Positions 1 through 13,500 of a stretch of 64,000 bases of DNA are shown in pieces. The DNA comes from Vitis vinifera (taxonomy: Eukaryota; Streptophyta; Magnoliopsida; Vitales; Vitaceae), in contig NC_081818.1 of assembly GCF_030704535.1 (NCBI RefSeq), positions 6,396,501 to 6,460,500 on the forward strand, read 5' to 3'. The position numbers were made by a program, and so were the translations under genes. Under the pieces are notes generated by a model. That model was not told the DNA's origin. It did not search any database and saw nothing but the letters and a program-made list of their open reading frames with translations. Position 1 is the stretch's first letter, and each line of letters opens with the position of its first letter.

Positions 1-1026
1 TTTCAAAAGTTTCCAATGAAATGGAACTACAGCTGTGAACTATAAGCACAAGGAAGAGTCGGAAAGTCAAATACAATCAAAACTGACAATCTCACCTATT
101 TTCTGATTCCAATTCCCAGAGATGTATCAAAGTAGGCTTTAATTTAGCCATGAATGAGAAAATGAGAGTCATGTAGGCCATTATGGAAAAAAAATACAAA
201 TAAACCGGACATCATTGTCAATAAGAAACCAAAAGGGTGAGCTAGCTTGGATCTCATCAAGTGATAATTGAATAACACCATTCTACACCCTAAAAACATC
301 ATTGCTAAGTTAATGAGGGAAGTACAAAGGATTTGAAAGACATTATAAAATATACAAGCCATGTATTAGGATCATAGTTGTTAACTCGTAAAATGTATCA
401 TGTATTGTTTTTATATTTTTCAGTCTCGTGTATCATATCATACTATGTATTATAAGTTTTTTTATATGGTAAAAAATATATAGAAGAAATTATGTATAAA
501 TGTGTGTGTGCACGCGCATCAGAAGCATAAACCATAGAGTGATATATAACCAATTTCATGAAAGATAGTAGGATTTAAAGAGTTAAACTATATCTTTAAC
601 AAAATATGAGTTTAATGCATAGATTTATTGTTAGAATAAATTTAATTACCTACAAACATTATTTTTGACAACAAGAATATAGTTTTTCTTGAAGAATTAT
701 TTTTCTTCTCTCTCCCTTTTATGATTAATTTTTAACCAATGATTAATATATTAATTCTTTAAAAATAAATTTGAATTTGAATTTTCTTTGCAATATGTAT
801 CGATTTCTATTAGTCGGATTGTTGTATGATATCATGTATTTTCAGTAATTAAAAATGATTACAATTTCAGTAAAGCGGCTTCAATTCAATCCCCATCCAT
901 GGCTCAAGATTCTAGTCTGCCACTGTATTGCCATCAGCAACAAAAGTCCACAAAGATGCAAAGGCACAAACAAGGAGAACCCAATTCCCTAAATGTACAA
1001 AGCAGGCATAAGTACAATTCAATTCA

Positions 1027-1059
<33 letters not shown>

Positions 1060-1523
1060 CCAAAGAGTGGATACTGAAAAAAAACTCCTAAAAGTGCAAT
1101 ATGACACAACCCCACCCGCAGATTTGACCCCAAAAGATGAAACGAAACAGACCCATCTGAGAAACCTAACTCAAAAATCCAAAAGCTCAAAGAATTGCAA
1201 TTTTGCACATAACCCATCATTTATAAAACCCGAGAGATCCGAAAAGCATACCAATCAATATTCAAACCATTCAGAATCACCAAGAACAGAACTCCAGGTA
1301 GAATTCAACACACAACTAAAAAAAAATTCATAAACAAACAATGAAAAGAGATCAAAGCACCATATGCCATAACATTGAAGCAAAAAACCAATCATCTCCA
1401 GCCATCACAAAAAGAAAGAAAAAAAAGAAATTAAAAAGTAAAAAAAAAAAAAAAGGAAGAAGAAGAAGAAGAAAAGAAAATAAAGAAAAAAAGAACCCGG
1501 ATAAACCATTATAAGAGCCTCAC
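1..1523. other. AT-rich sequence without a recognisable complete gene
   Basis: No open frame here looks like a known protein. The long frames around 900-1330 are low-complexity and include a GA microsatellite. If the minus-strand first exon proposed at 1524-1539 is real, this stretch would be its first intron and possibly later exons. A GTGAGA donor-like site on the minus strand near 90-95 follows a short open stretch (about 96-150), but I cannot assign it. Confidence 0.4.
1030..1057. repeat. GA dinucleotide microsatellite
   Basis: About 14 uninterrupted GA units, which produce the Arg-Glu and Leu-Ser runs seen in translated frames on the two strands. A likely polymorphic marker. If the minus-strand gene starting near 1539 is real, it would lie in its first intron. 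Confidence 0.9.
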
Positions 1524-1539
1524 CTTTGGCATCCTCCAT
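1524..1539 (-). CDS. possible first coding exon of a minus-strand gene leaving the window
   Basis: On the minus strand an ATG at 1539 opens MEDAK and is followed after 16 bases by a strong donor (G|GTGAGG). Upstream (1540-1800) the minus strand has a CT-rich leader that looks like a plant 5' untranslated region. I could not find a convincing second exon between 1 and 1500, so the product is unknown and the exon could be a chance match. Confidence 0.3.
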
Positions 1540-2381
1540 GATGAAACTCAGAAGACAAATCAGTGAATTCTGGAAATGGGTATTGAACAAAAAATAAAAA
1601 TGAGATAAAAGAGAGGGAGGAAGCTGTTATAGAGACGCAGAAAAACTAGTCCACGAATTGGATTATTTATAGGGAAATAGAGTGATGAGAGAGAAAGCAG
1701 TGGACAAAAAGGCAAAGAAAGAGAAAAGGGCAATGACAGGTGAGACAATGGTGAAGAAGAGAATCCTTTTCTCTGATTCTCTCTCCGACTACTCCTCAAA
1801 TTTTGTAATGTACTTTTATTTTTTCCATTTTCTCCGTTTACTTTAAATTTTGTGCTGACTAATACGCAAAGGCCCCTATTGGAAAAGTTTTAGGAATGAG
1901 TCTCCTTCTCATATTCCATAAAAAGCTATGTAAATTAACAACAATTAGATTTGTAAACTTTTTTCATAGTTGTGGAGATTATAAAAAATTTCCTTTTTTT
2001 TTCCTTTCATATTTTTTTGGATTACAAGAAAATGAGATGATTATAAAAGCCTTAAAATATTTCTAATTTTTTTAACACTTAAAAATTTTTATCTTTCAAA
2101 TATTAAAAAAACTAGAAGATTTTAAAAACACGATATTTCTCAAAATATTTTTAGAGAAAATGCTTTTTAGAAGAGTCACTTATCAAGTGTTTATTCAAAA
2201 AATAATATAAGTAATTTTTTAATAATTAAGTGAATTTTCGAATTTTTAGAAGTGTTTCGTAAATTTTATCAAATATTTTATTTTTATTTTTATTCAAAAT
2301 ATTCGCTTCTTAAAATCACTGCTAGATAGACCCTAAAGTTTTTAAAAATTGTGTTTTTATAACTCCTTTAGGAAGTTATTT

Positions 2382-2780
2382 AGGACTTGTTTGAAAACTG
2401 TTTTTTAAAATAATTTTCTACTCTTTAAAATAAAAAATATATAAAACATGTTTGACAATCAAAAACTATTTTTTATTTATTGATCTTAAGAACAGAAAAT
2501 AAGGTATTTTAGAGAACATCTTTTAATTATTTTATATTATTTTCACTTATTTTCTTAGGGTTATTTTAAAAAGTGATTATACAAACACATAAAAATATTT
2601 AAAATAAAATACTAGGTATAAAAATTATTTTTAAAATTATTAAAAACATGTTAAAAATATTTTAGATTTTCAAATAGACTTTTGTTTTACAAAAATTAAA
2701 AAATAATTTTTAAAAACAATTCTTAAAAACTATTTTTCATAATTGTTTTTAAAAAATAGTTACCAAACATACCCTTATCT
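2382..2780. repeat. AT-rich foldback (MITE-like) element
   Basis: The left end contains TTGTTTGAAAACTGTTTTTT. The right end carries an approximate reverse complement (AAAAAATAGTTACCAAACA), with AT-rich sequence between. Similar modules with inverted ends occur at about 8155-8493, 34085-34220 and 52520-52890, so this looks like a dispersed non-autonomous family. Target-site duplications were not resolved. Confidence 0.4.
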
Positions 2781-5724
2781 ATTTTTCTCATAAAAAAACA
2801 TTATCGAATTTTTCATTTTTAATCATTTTTTCATGGGAATTTGATCAATTCTTTTTTTTTTTTCAACATTACTCTCATCAATGAATATGATCTCATTAGA
2901 TTTCATATAATTTGCATTTATGACTTAATGATTTTTTTAGATATTATGTTTCATTTTCCTACATCCATTTTTTCTCATATTCCTTAAGTACCCTATTTTC
3001 TAAACTAGCTAGTGGGATAGAGGGATTTTTTTTTTTCTTTCTTTTTTTCTTTTTTCTTCTTAATTCTACTCTCCTTTAGGGTTTGAGTTCATGCCAAACA
3101 ATATACATCTCAAAATCATTTAATTCAAAGTGGGACCATGGGTACCCTAAAATGGAAGGACCCATGTGACATTTCATTAAATCAAGGACTTAAATCTTAA
3201 TGGACTAAGTTATAAATTTGTTGACTTAAAAACACTTGACAAAATTATCTTAAGAATTTTCAAAAATTATTAGACTTAAAATATTTACTATCACAAATAT
3301 TAATTAATAAGCTTCAAGTTATTTTACCAACCCTTTGATGCATAGACCACAAAAATTCCTATATTTTATAATGACTACCATGGTGAAAAGTTTATACAAT
3401 CACATGATTTCTTTTTACCCTATGAATTTTATTTGAAAATATTTTATACTTTTGAGGCAATAAAAACGAGTTTTGAGCAAAAATAATATATTTGGAAAAA
3501 AAAAACCCATAAACTAAACTTTCAATGAAAGTAATTTTCAAATTAATATATCTCCGTCGCTTACACATACACGTGATCCGAGAATTTTTTTATTATGTTT
3601 GAAATTTTTTTAAACGTAAATTGTAATAATTAACATTGGTTTTAAGTTTAAATTTAATGTCGTAATTGATAATTACGGTTTTAACCATTTAAAAAAATAT
3701 TTTTTTTTTTTTTTTAAAGAAATCATTTTTGCCCAAGACTTCAATAAAAACCTTCTCTATCCCTCTCTGATAGAAGAAACTAGAGGATGATGATAGATGA
3801 GAATGGATGATTTGGAAATTCACTATTCCATTCTATGTATTAAATAAAGATGTAGCCACCCACGTGGTTGTCCTGGACTTCACCAGGGTCTATTACCCCA
3901 CACCAACTCACTGCCAACTCAACATGTAGGGAAGATTGGGGAGGAGCAATGTCATTAAAAGGAACTCACGAGTTAATTGCCGAGATCCTATTTTTGTATT
4001 AATTTACGGTGTATTCCAAAGTAATTTTAAAAATATTTTTTAAAATTATGTCAAAGGAGCTCACGAGTTAATTGGAGAGATCCTATTTTTGTATTAATTT
4101 ATAATGTATTTAAAAATAATTTTAAAAATATTTTCTAAAATTACTGTCAAATATATTTTTAATATTTTTTAGTTATTATAATTTTTTTTAGAGTTATTTT
4201 AAAAATAATAATTATTAAAATATATTAAATGATTAGAAAAAAAATTTTAAATATAAGATTATTTTTAAAATGTATTTAAAAATATTAAAAATATTTTAAA
4301 TTTTTAAGTATATTTTTCTTTTATAAAATTGTAGATAATAGTTTTCAAAACAAAAACATTTATCGAAATATGAATAATATTTTTTATTGTTGCTTTTATA
4401 TTCTCTTACTATTTCTGCCCCCTTCTAGATAGAGGCGTGGAATGCTGGCGTCGTGGGAATGGATTACGCAAGCATACCGAACCTTTTCAGCTCAATTCAC
4501 ATCCACCCCAACCTCTCCCTTTCATTTCCAACCACCCCTTCCCTTACTTTTCTCCTTATTAGATCTTGGTAGAAATTGGCATGGAGCCAAGTTGGACGAA
4601 GATGAGTGATTCATGAAATATTAAAAATAAATTGTTTTTCAAAAATATTTTTCATATTTTTAAGAATTATTTCATTAAAAGTGATGAAGGAATCCTAAAT
4701 TTATAAATGTAATATTTCCCATGTTTTCCTTTGAAAAATAGCTCATTTTTTACATAAATATTTTATTAATATTTTGATTATTTCTTTGTAAGTTTTATAA
4801 ATAAAATAAAATAAATTATTTTTAAAAAAGAAAAAAGTAAGGGTGTTTGTATAAAAAAAAAATTGAATCTTAAGCCTAAAAATATGAAAAATTAGGTTTA
4901 CAAATTTATGATTATTTTATGTTAAAGAGTATGATATGCATATTGAATCTAAATCCTATGTGTTTTATCTTTTCGAAAAATTGATAATTCAATATGATAC
5001 CAAAGTTTGGTTTAACGAGAGGTCTCACATTCAAATCTCGTTTTTGTATCATTTTTATCCGTGCCTACAGACACCTTGTTGTTAGTCTGAAAACTCAAAT
5101 TTATTTTGAAAAGTAAGATATTCTCACAACAAATTTTTTAATGAAGGTTTATGAAACATTGTTTTCTGCTATTGAAAAACCACCTTTTAGTGTAAAAACG
5201 ACAAAATTGTTTTCAAGAAAAATTCTCAAACAAAGCCAAAGAATCCGAAAAAGTAAAAACTATTCCAAAATCAAAGATGCTAAATTAGGACAATCTCCCT
5301 TATTGCTTGCCTTGCCATGGTGTCTTTCCATTAGAGAGGAAGAGAATTGATTCAAGCCACCAAACCTTCTCTACTAGGTTCCATTTTTAATCAAACGTCA
5401 ACATCCACAATATCAATTTCTTAATATAACTTGGGTTGAATTTGACTTGAAGCCATGGAAAAAGTAGAAGGCCATGACCCATGGATACAAGCACATCACC
5501 ATTTCAAGTTTTCAACAACACATATGAATTGTTTGCTTTCAAATGAGGTAATAGTTTAATAGGTTAGGTTTGATTTAAGGCCTTACTAATTAAATTGGAT
5601 TCAATTTCCACGAGGATCACAAGTTTTAATATAAGAAAGAATTCAAATTTTCAAGCACTTCATCAAAAGTGTTCCAAAAGATGTGGGTGTGGAAAACAAA
5701 ATCTTTTAATTAGAATATTTTTTT

Positions 5725-5850
5725 TTATATAGATAAAGAAAAGTAATATAAATAGAAAGGAGGAAACACCAAAAGCAACATCCTCAAAGTATATAGGAAG
5801 TATGCAGAAATAGCCTAAAGGCTCATCCTAATGGGGGAGGGAAAGAAGAA
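5725..5850. mobile_element. fragment resembling a LINE 3' end
   Basis: A T-rich stretch followed by TATATAGATAAAGAAAAG and then AAACACCAAAAGCAACATCC resembles the L1-like 3' ends at 11514 and 56468 in minus orientation. No coding sequence or target duplication was seen. Confidence 0.35.
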
Positions 5851-6246
5851 GAAAATATCACATCCCCTTACTTTGAACCTAACCAATCAATGAAGCTAAC
5901 AAGAGAAATAGAGTTCATATCTATAAGCACCCTAAACCAAGATTACAAATTACATATAAATTTTTTTTTCAATCTTTTGATTGATAACTCCTCATTGTCA
6001 AACGTTAACATGTTCGTTTCCTTCCACCTGCCCAAAATATTCATAAAGAGGCCGCTCACCAAGTTTTTTTACAAGTTTTACCCACGAAAAATCCATACTA
6101 CTTAAGAAGAGTTTCCTTCACTGAACAAGTGAAAACCTAAGACACATCAAAAAGGGAAAAAAAACATATTTCAAAGAACTCGAACCTTTGTAGAGTATAA
6201 AAGAAGGTGATCAACCGTCTCTACTTCAAAAAGGTAAAGGAAATTG

Positions 6247-7555
6247 TGAAACCAAGGTTTGGTTAATCTTGATTTTGATGATAACAAAACAAGGTTTAGA
6301 ACTAATGATCATATTTCAAGTGTGATTAGGCAAGACGATTTCCAAAGTGGCAATCACAAAGACAAATCATGCCAAGGAGAAATCATGAAGAAGAAGACCA
6401 CCTCAAAGAGAAGAGTTTTTCAAGATCCAAGCTTCATAAGATCTCTTTGTAAGGTTGTTGGTGCACTAGGACTTTCACGCATTTCATTCTTTATTTATGC
6501 ACCAAAATCATCCAAGAGTAATATTGTTTTAAATATATTAAGAATTGAATGATTTCATGTTTTCAACTAAAACCTTGTATTAAATGATTTTCAAATTTGT
6601 GTTAAAGGTTTTAAGTTGAAAAATGTTAGGTATTGAGCCAAAAAATGGCTCAACCAGTTGACCGATTGTGCTCGTCCGGTCAAGGACCGGTTGAGGGAGG
6701 CCAAAAAGTTTCTCTCTCTCCCAGTGGCCTTCTCTTCTCGGTCAAGGTTGAACCTCAACCAGTTGAGGTCCGATCGAGGTCCGGTTGAGGTCCGATTGAG
6801 GTTCGATTGAAGCCTAACGGTCACCTGCCAAGCATTAAATGCTAACGGCTAGTCAACCGATCGATCCCTAGCTTGACCGGTCGAACCCCCAACAACTAGT
6901 TTGACTTTTTTCTTCTATAAAAAGGCTCCAATTTTCATTGTTTCAAGAGCTTAACCTTTTCAAATCTTTCTTGCTTATATTTGAGCCTTGGAAGAGTACT
7001 TTTGAGTGCACCATTATTTCAAAACTTGCATATCTTTAGTACACCATTTAATCCTAGTTTTTCTTGTATCATTTAAGCTTAAAGTTCTTGTACTAGGATT
7101 TTTGAGAGATCATTCATTTGTAAATCTTTGAGAGGAAGTTTCTCAAGTGTGGGGTATCACTTGAGGGGTTGTTCAAGAGTGGGATATCTCTTGAGAAGTG
7201 TAAAGGGTGCTTGGAGCCAAAAGTCCAAGAGGGTGAATTGGAACCATAATCCAATTGTATTACTTAAAGGCTTAGTTTGGAAGCCTTGGATTAGTGGAAC
7301 CTCAAGCTCGGGATTGAAGCTAGAGGAGAGTGGATGTAGGTCAGGTTGCGCCGAACCACTATAAACTCTTGTGTTTGCATTCTCTATTCCCTACTCTTTA
7401 ATTTATATGCAATTGTCTATATATTGATTATTATATACTTGCATATAAGTGTCTCTTGCATTCACTTGTTTAAATTTGCGAAAAGAGACCATCACCCTAT
7501 TCACCCCCCCTTTAGAGTGATTACCATAGGTTAGATTAGCCTCAAATTTCTAACA
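6247..7555 (+). mobile_element. solo LTR or LTR-bearing retrotransposon remnant
   Basis: A block of about 1.3 kb begins TGTGAAACCAAGG and ends TTTCTAACA, giving TG...CA ends. TTGATTTTGATGATAACAAA lies near its left end. It holds repeated CCGGTTGAG / CCGGTCAAG motifs at 6650-6890, a TATA box (TATAAAAAGG) at about 6917, and the run TATTCACCCCCCC near its right end, as in plant copia-type LTRs. No primer-binding site follows and no second LTR is seen, so a solo LTR is likely. The flanking pentamers do not match, so the borders or the solo status remain uncertain. Confidence 0.5.
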
Positions 7556-10515
7556 AAAACATCTGTTTGCCAAATGGAATCACCTACTTTAAATCTGGTC
7601 CAAAGTTAAGACTTTCCCTCAAGATGCCTCTCAAGCAAAGAAAACCAACTTAAGTGGAGCACCGACCTCCAAATGCCACTATTAGGAAACAAATGATCTT
7701 TTAATGATAATATATTCTCTTTATTGGACATATAGTTGTAAGATTCACATAACCCATGCAATAAACGTGTATGTAAATTATAAATTTTAATTTAGCTTGT
7801 TTAGTGAGATGATTTATTAAAAATATAATCAAATATAAGTATAACTCATTAATAAAGATTTTATTAAAGAAAATCAATAAATAAAGTCACATGTATTAAA
7901 ATCAATAAATAAAGATTCCAGACAAACCTTCTAATTTCATGTTGCTGAGTTGTATTCATAAATTGTGGTAAAAGCTCGTATTTAGAGTTTATTTGACAAG
8001 CTTTTAAAAAGCAATTTCAATTGAAGAAAAATCAAATTTTTAACAAAATTTAGATCATATTTTAAAAATATTGAAAAGTCACTTCTAATGTTTTTGGAAA
8101 AAGCATTTCATCGATCAATATCTCAAAAACATTTTAATAAAATGATTGTTAATAGAGTTTGTTTAGAAGTGATTTTAAAAAGTATTTTTAACTTAATAAG
8201 TTTTTTTTTTAAAACGCTAGGTGTTTGAGAAAATTTAAAAAACACTTCTAAAAATTTTAAAAATTATTTAAATCTATTTGACAATGCTTTTATTCGAAGT
8301 ATTTTTTTAATAAAAATGTTTTCTCTTAAAATATTTTTGAGAAAATCACTTATAAAGTGTTTTTTCGTAAAACATTATAAGTGATTTTTCAGTTTTTTAA
8401 AAATATTTTCTAAAATTTATCAAAACGCATAAATTTTTTCAAAAATACCTTTTAGGTTAATCACACTTCGTAAAATCATTATCAAACAGACTTTTATAAT
8501 ATTTTTAAAAAAAACACTTTATAACAAATACTTTCACTGAAAACAATCACAAACGTAATCTTAGTCTTTGACGTATAACCTTCAAAGTTAGAATTCAAAC
8601 AAAACTTGATTTCATTGGAAAAGACGGAGCCACCGCAAGAGAATGATGCATGAAATGGGCTGGATGAGGAAAATCCTTTTTCTACCACAATGGCTGCGTC
8701 AACGAAGTATGTTCATACGGAAAACGAGCGGGAAAAGGGTCTGAAAAAGAGAGAGATGGGGTCCAAACATAGCTTATCACCGACCACCTCCATAATTTGA
8801 GTAGACGTTGAAACCCCAGCCACCTGCATTTAAAGCAGAAGTAGATGAAAGGACATTGCAGTCTGTTTATTGAAAGGGTTAAGAAATTGCCTGCGACGCC
8901 TACACAAGACAAGATTAGGACGTGGGTTATCGATATCCAAGCATTTTTTCTGATAACTATTTATCATAGGCCCAACAAATAAAAGCGATCACACAAGTAG
9001 CATTCGGTTCTTGGAGCATACGGCACGAAAGTGATTTCTCGGTGAATCATAATCATCTTAATGCTTAAGACACTGATAAGCTTTTCCACCTCATCATCTT
9101 AATGATGATGGCAACTAGAGACGTTCCACCCTAAATTAAAACTTGGCTTCCTGCAAATGTAGATAACCATGCTTAAAACATGGCTTCTAGATGAAGTTTG
9201 GTGGCATAGCATTTATGCACTCAGGCCAAAAGCCTATACAATCAAGCACACTTCTTGTGGCACATCATCTCCTTTTGGAGACGCAGTCTTCCTCATTTCC
9301 TATGAAATAGAACGCTACCCATGAAATGACGCATGCAACGAAGCCAGACACAACCCTTTGTCCACAAGGGCTCTCCTCTACTTTTACTTTTAACACTGCA
9401 CTATGCTTTTAGGTTAGGTCATATTTGATTCACAGTACAGGTATAGAACATGCATACACTTTTGAGTTCTGATGATATATGAATTTCAATATATTAAGAT
9501 ATATTGAAAATTATATTAATAAGATCCATTTTTAATCTAATAAATAAAATAAAAATTATATTACATTCTAATAATTACTCTAATAGGGGTATATATATCA
9601 TATTTATATACTTGAATTTTAATTCTTTTTTTACTACAAATTTAATTTTTTTTAATCAAAATTATATTGCAAAATAAGTTATATAAAAGAATTTTAAAAA
9701 ATTAATAAAAAATTAAATTTATAATATATATTCAAATATCTCAAATTACAATTAACATATTCAATGACCTTCCTCCTATGAGCCTTAGTGCGAGCGAGTA
9801 AAGAAAGAGGCAAAAGAAGCAATGGTTTGCATTCCCAAAGTCCCATATTTCAAAGATTATGATTCCAGGAATATCTACCAAGAAAGAAGGGGTCCTCAAG
9901 AAGTTCACTTTATAACCCTAGCACTCTCTCCCAATGAGAGTAACACCTGATGCGAGAAGGGGCTGTAGCAGTCCTTGATGAGCAGGAATTAGTCTAGTTA
10001 TCTCCACGAAAGGAAAGGTCAACAAGAAAAAAAGTGGATTCAGGCACGGTCCATTGTCGAATTGGGGAACACTTCACATTGGTTCAAGATATCCCATCAC
10101 AAACCAACCAGATAGATATGTTAACTCCTGCTATATCCAACCAATTAAACTTTGCATTAAGGAGCATACCACAACTCGATAACTCAATCAGTGCAAAACT
10201 AATTTTCATCCACACCAAAAATATAGCGGGAAATCAGGTAGCCAATTCTCAAGTCAATGCTCACATCAAAAACCTTTACTAACGTTATCTAATTCTAATG
10301 TTAAGGTTTCATCACCTTACCACAGACAACGCATGCTGGAAATGCTCAATAATAAAACATCATCTCACTTGTAAAAAAGGCAATATCTAAATAACACAGA
10401 AGAAAGATACTTGTCAAAAAGGCAATATCTCTAAATAACACAGAAGAAAGATATGAATATTAGAAACCCCATGGCCAGATATGGGGTCCAGGATGCAACT
10501 AAAATCACAGCAAAC
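7556..10515. other. intergenic sequence without recognised genes
   Basis: AT-rich. Approximate foldback modules lie at about 7985-8155 and 8155-8493. Short open frames (8494-8912, 10034-10282) have no recognisable domain. The last 150 bases before 10516 would be the 3' untranslated and downstream region of RPS24. Confidence 0.55.
10372..10455. repeat. short tandem duplication beyond the RPS24 stop codon
   Basis: A segment of about 45 bases (AAAAAGGCAATATCT, then AAATAACACAGAAGAAAGAT) occurs twice in direct tandem, with a two-base difference. It lies in the probable 3' untranslated region of RPS24. Confidence 0.75.
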
Positions 10516-13500
10516 TCATTTCTTCTTTCCGGCCTTGGCAGCATCTCCAGCCTTGGTCTGTTAGCAAGAAATGGGAAATAGGGAGGTGAGAATGAGTTAA
10601 ATGAGAGAAAAAGGTACCACTGCAAATTTATTCACTTCTTACCTTCTTTACACCTCGGACCTTCTTGGACCTATTCTTCCTCTCCTTCATTTGCTTCCTA
10701 GACTTCTCGACCTTGGTATCCAATCCATTCTGCCACCAAACAGCAAATTCAATGCAAGAAGAAAATGGGGTAGAGAGAGGAGGGCAATTAAAGTTCAAAG
10801 AAAAAAGGAAGACGTGATTTTTTTAAAAAGAAGGAAAAAAACACAAATATCACTAACCTAATGATGAATTTAATAAGTATGTACCAGAAGAAACATATAA
10901 TAAAAAGGACATACAAAGCAACAAAAGAAAGTAGGAGACAAAGACTAGGTACAAGCAAGTGAAATGAATATGAAACCTATCGATTTCAACACCTTTACCC
11001 CTCCTTAGAAGCAATGCTAACTGAAGGGAATTTCTGAAAATTCAAAAACAGTCACTAGGAGGTAATGAGATGCTAGACATTTCAATAATCAATTAAAATG
11101 GGGCCAGATAATCAAAAGAAAATCACTAAATGACCACCATCAACTGTGCATTGATCTGCTCACTCAGAGAATTTTAACCTTTACTATTTTTTCAAATGAT
11201 TTTGTGACATGAATCCACAAGGCTTACTTAGAAAAATCATGAGGATTAAAATAGTAAGATTTATATGCTACCAAGGTCCCTTCACATAGCACAAGATTTA
11301 CAAAGTAGGTGGATCAGATATCTTATGTGCAACCAGTCTCTGAGTCAGGCAGAGAGTTCAATTGGGGCTTCTGATTCTCAATTTTTATTGCCAAACAATG
11401 AGTTCTAAATATGCAAACTCTGCAGCCACTCCACAAATCAATCTAGAAAAACCAGTTACCACATTGAGAAGGTCTCAATTTTCTAGAGGAACTCCATCTC
11501 TGTCCTCAATCCTCTTTTTTTTTTTTTTTTTAATAAGTAAATAAGGAGGATATATTAAAAGCGCTTGCAAAATGGTGCAATAGAGCACACAAAGAGTGTA
11601 CAAAAAGGCCAAAGGGCAAGCAAAAGGAAGAGGAAAAAGAAAAAGAAAGAAAGTAAACACCAACCACCCTAACTAACCGACCATACCCACGAAAGCTGAA
11701 GCCCCCTTAACCCAATCACAGAACAAAACTCTCGACTGGCTCACAAAACAGGTCCTGAATCCCCAATGCTCCTGCCCCCCCCCCCCCCCCCTAACAGTGA
11801 TCAAAGATTTGTTGTAATTAACTGAGCACTCTAGTTTACAGATATATGTCCTCAATCCTTTTGATGCTTTTTTTTTTAATATAACCGAGGGACCTTTCAT
11901 GACCAAGCCCTTAGGACTCTCCATGGGGACCCAAACCTCAGGGTGCTAACCGCACCACAACAATCAACACCGGGTAAATTCAGGATATCATTAGTGGTAG
12001 GATTCGAACCCAAAACCATATGCCACTTACCGGGACACCACTTTCCAGTGTTCGCCTTGGCCAGCTGGGCTACCCGGACAGGCTCAAAATCTTAATTATC
12101 TAAAACACATCAGAATTTAAATCCTAAGTTTGCTTTGCCAGCACTTCAACATATCCATAATATATGCTAAAATAATAACAATTAACCCTCCTAGATATCT
12201 CAAGCCCGGAAAACTACCAGCAAAGTTAACAAGTTGACTTTTGGATTACCCACCAATAGAGAACCACTTAAAGAAAACTGGGGGAACCATCTTCCCAAAA
12301 CCTGACCCTCACAAAGAGTAGGCTATAGGTACGAGACACCCTAAAAATATGAAAAATGAAAAATAAAAAATAAAAAAAGGTGAACTTAAGTAAGAGAATC
12401 AGTGGCAAGTGAAGAGTTATCATTCGGCAAACAATTCAAGGATAGTTAATAGCACAAAAAAGAAATGTTCATATGATCCAAAGAGAAATTAACTTAGTGT
12501 CCATTAACATACACTTCCTATTTTCTGATTTTTTTAAAAAAAATAGTAGAAATTTTCATATAAGATACAAGAACTCTTCAAGGCTTACATTGAAAAGGTA
12601 ATTACCTTTAAAAACCGTTTAAAAAAATTATGATATAAAAAACTTTTTACTACCTCAAATTTTAAAATTTCTGAAAGTGATTTAAATATATAAGATAAAT
12701 CTATACTTTTTGTACAAGATGTTTCATTTCTATGCAGAAGTTTCTAGTTTTAAAAACAAAAAACAGAAAGTGTATTCAAATGAACACTTAGTTGCTGATT
12801 TGCTTCTTCCTTTAGCCATGCAAACTTACAATCCAACAGATACTGCAAATTGAATCTGTTTAACAACAAGCAGATACTGGGTCACAAACATCATCCATTC
12901 AATATTTCCTTAATTACCAATAAAACAAGACCAGCTTTACCATGCCTAAATTTAAAATATAACAAGCCAGGACATTCCAAGAATTGTCATCCATTCATGT
13001 GCACATCAAATAAAGATCATCTAAATACAAAAACGCACAACCCTCATATACAGAATAGCTTGATGCTTGATGAAATCAAATGAGAAAAAGAGATTTATAT
13101 AATTTACCCTGATGAGCCTGTACTTAGGCTCGTACTTCTTCGCATTCTCAACTGAATCATAAATCAAACCAAATCCAGTAGACTTCCCACCTCCAAAGTG
13201 AGTCCGGAACTTGAAAACAAAAATTGAATTGGGATCCTTCACCTCATACATGCTTGCCAGTTTATCCTTCAACTCAGCCTTCACAAACAAATAATCAATC
13301 ACTCTACAACACAGAGCAGGCACTATAGAAATGCACAAATATAAACTACAAGCACAAAGACCAATGAAATTTTCAAATGATAATAAAATACTGAAGGGAG
13401 ATTGCGGAGATTACCTTAGAAACATTGGGTCTTCCTGGATGAAGAACATCAATGATCTGCAAGACAGAAAAATAAACACTTTGGTGAGTACTCAAAACAA

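Larger units (their letters stand above)
1801..6246. other. AT-rich intergenic region with degenerate small repeats
   Basis: No gene is visible. The stretch is dominated by A and T runs and foldback modules rich in AAAATATTTTT. From 3962 to 4140 a segment containing GAACTCACGAGTTAATTG is partly repeated in tandem (about 3960 and 4057). A LINE-like 3' end is listed separately. The short frames at 5141-5350 and 5890-6105 lack any recognisable domain. Confidence 0.6.

Noticed and set aside
899-1333. 144-aa plus-strand frame and its minus-strand shadow at 912-1220
   Set aside because: Contains the GA microsatellite and low-complexity Lys/Asn/Gln-rich sequence; no domain or splice context.
6247-7555. 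Complete LTR retrotransposon with 6247-7555 as one LTR
   Set aside because: No primer-binding site next to it, no polypurine tract, no second LTR and no gag/pol coding sequence nearby.
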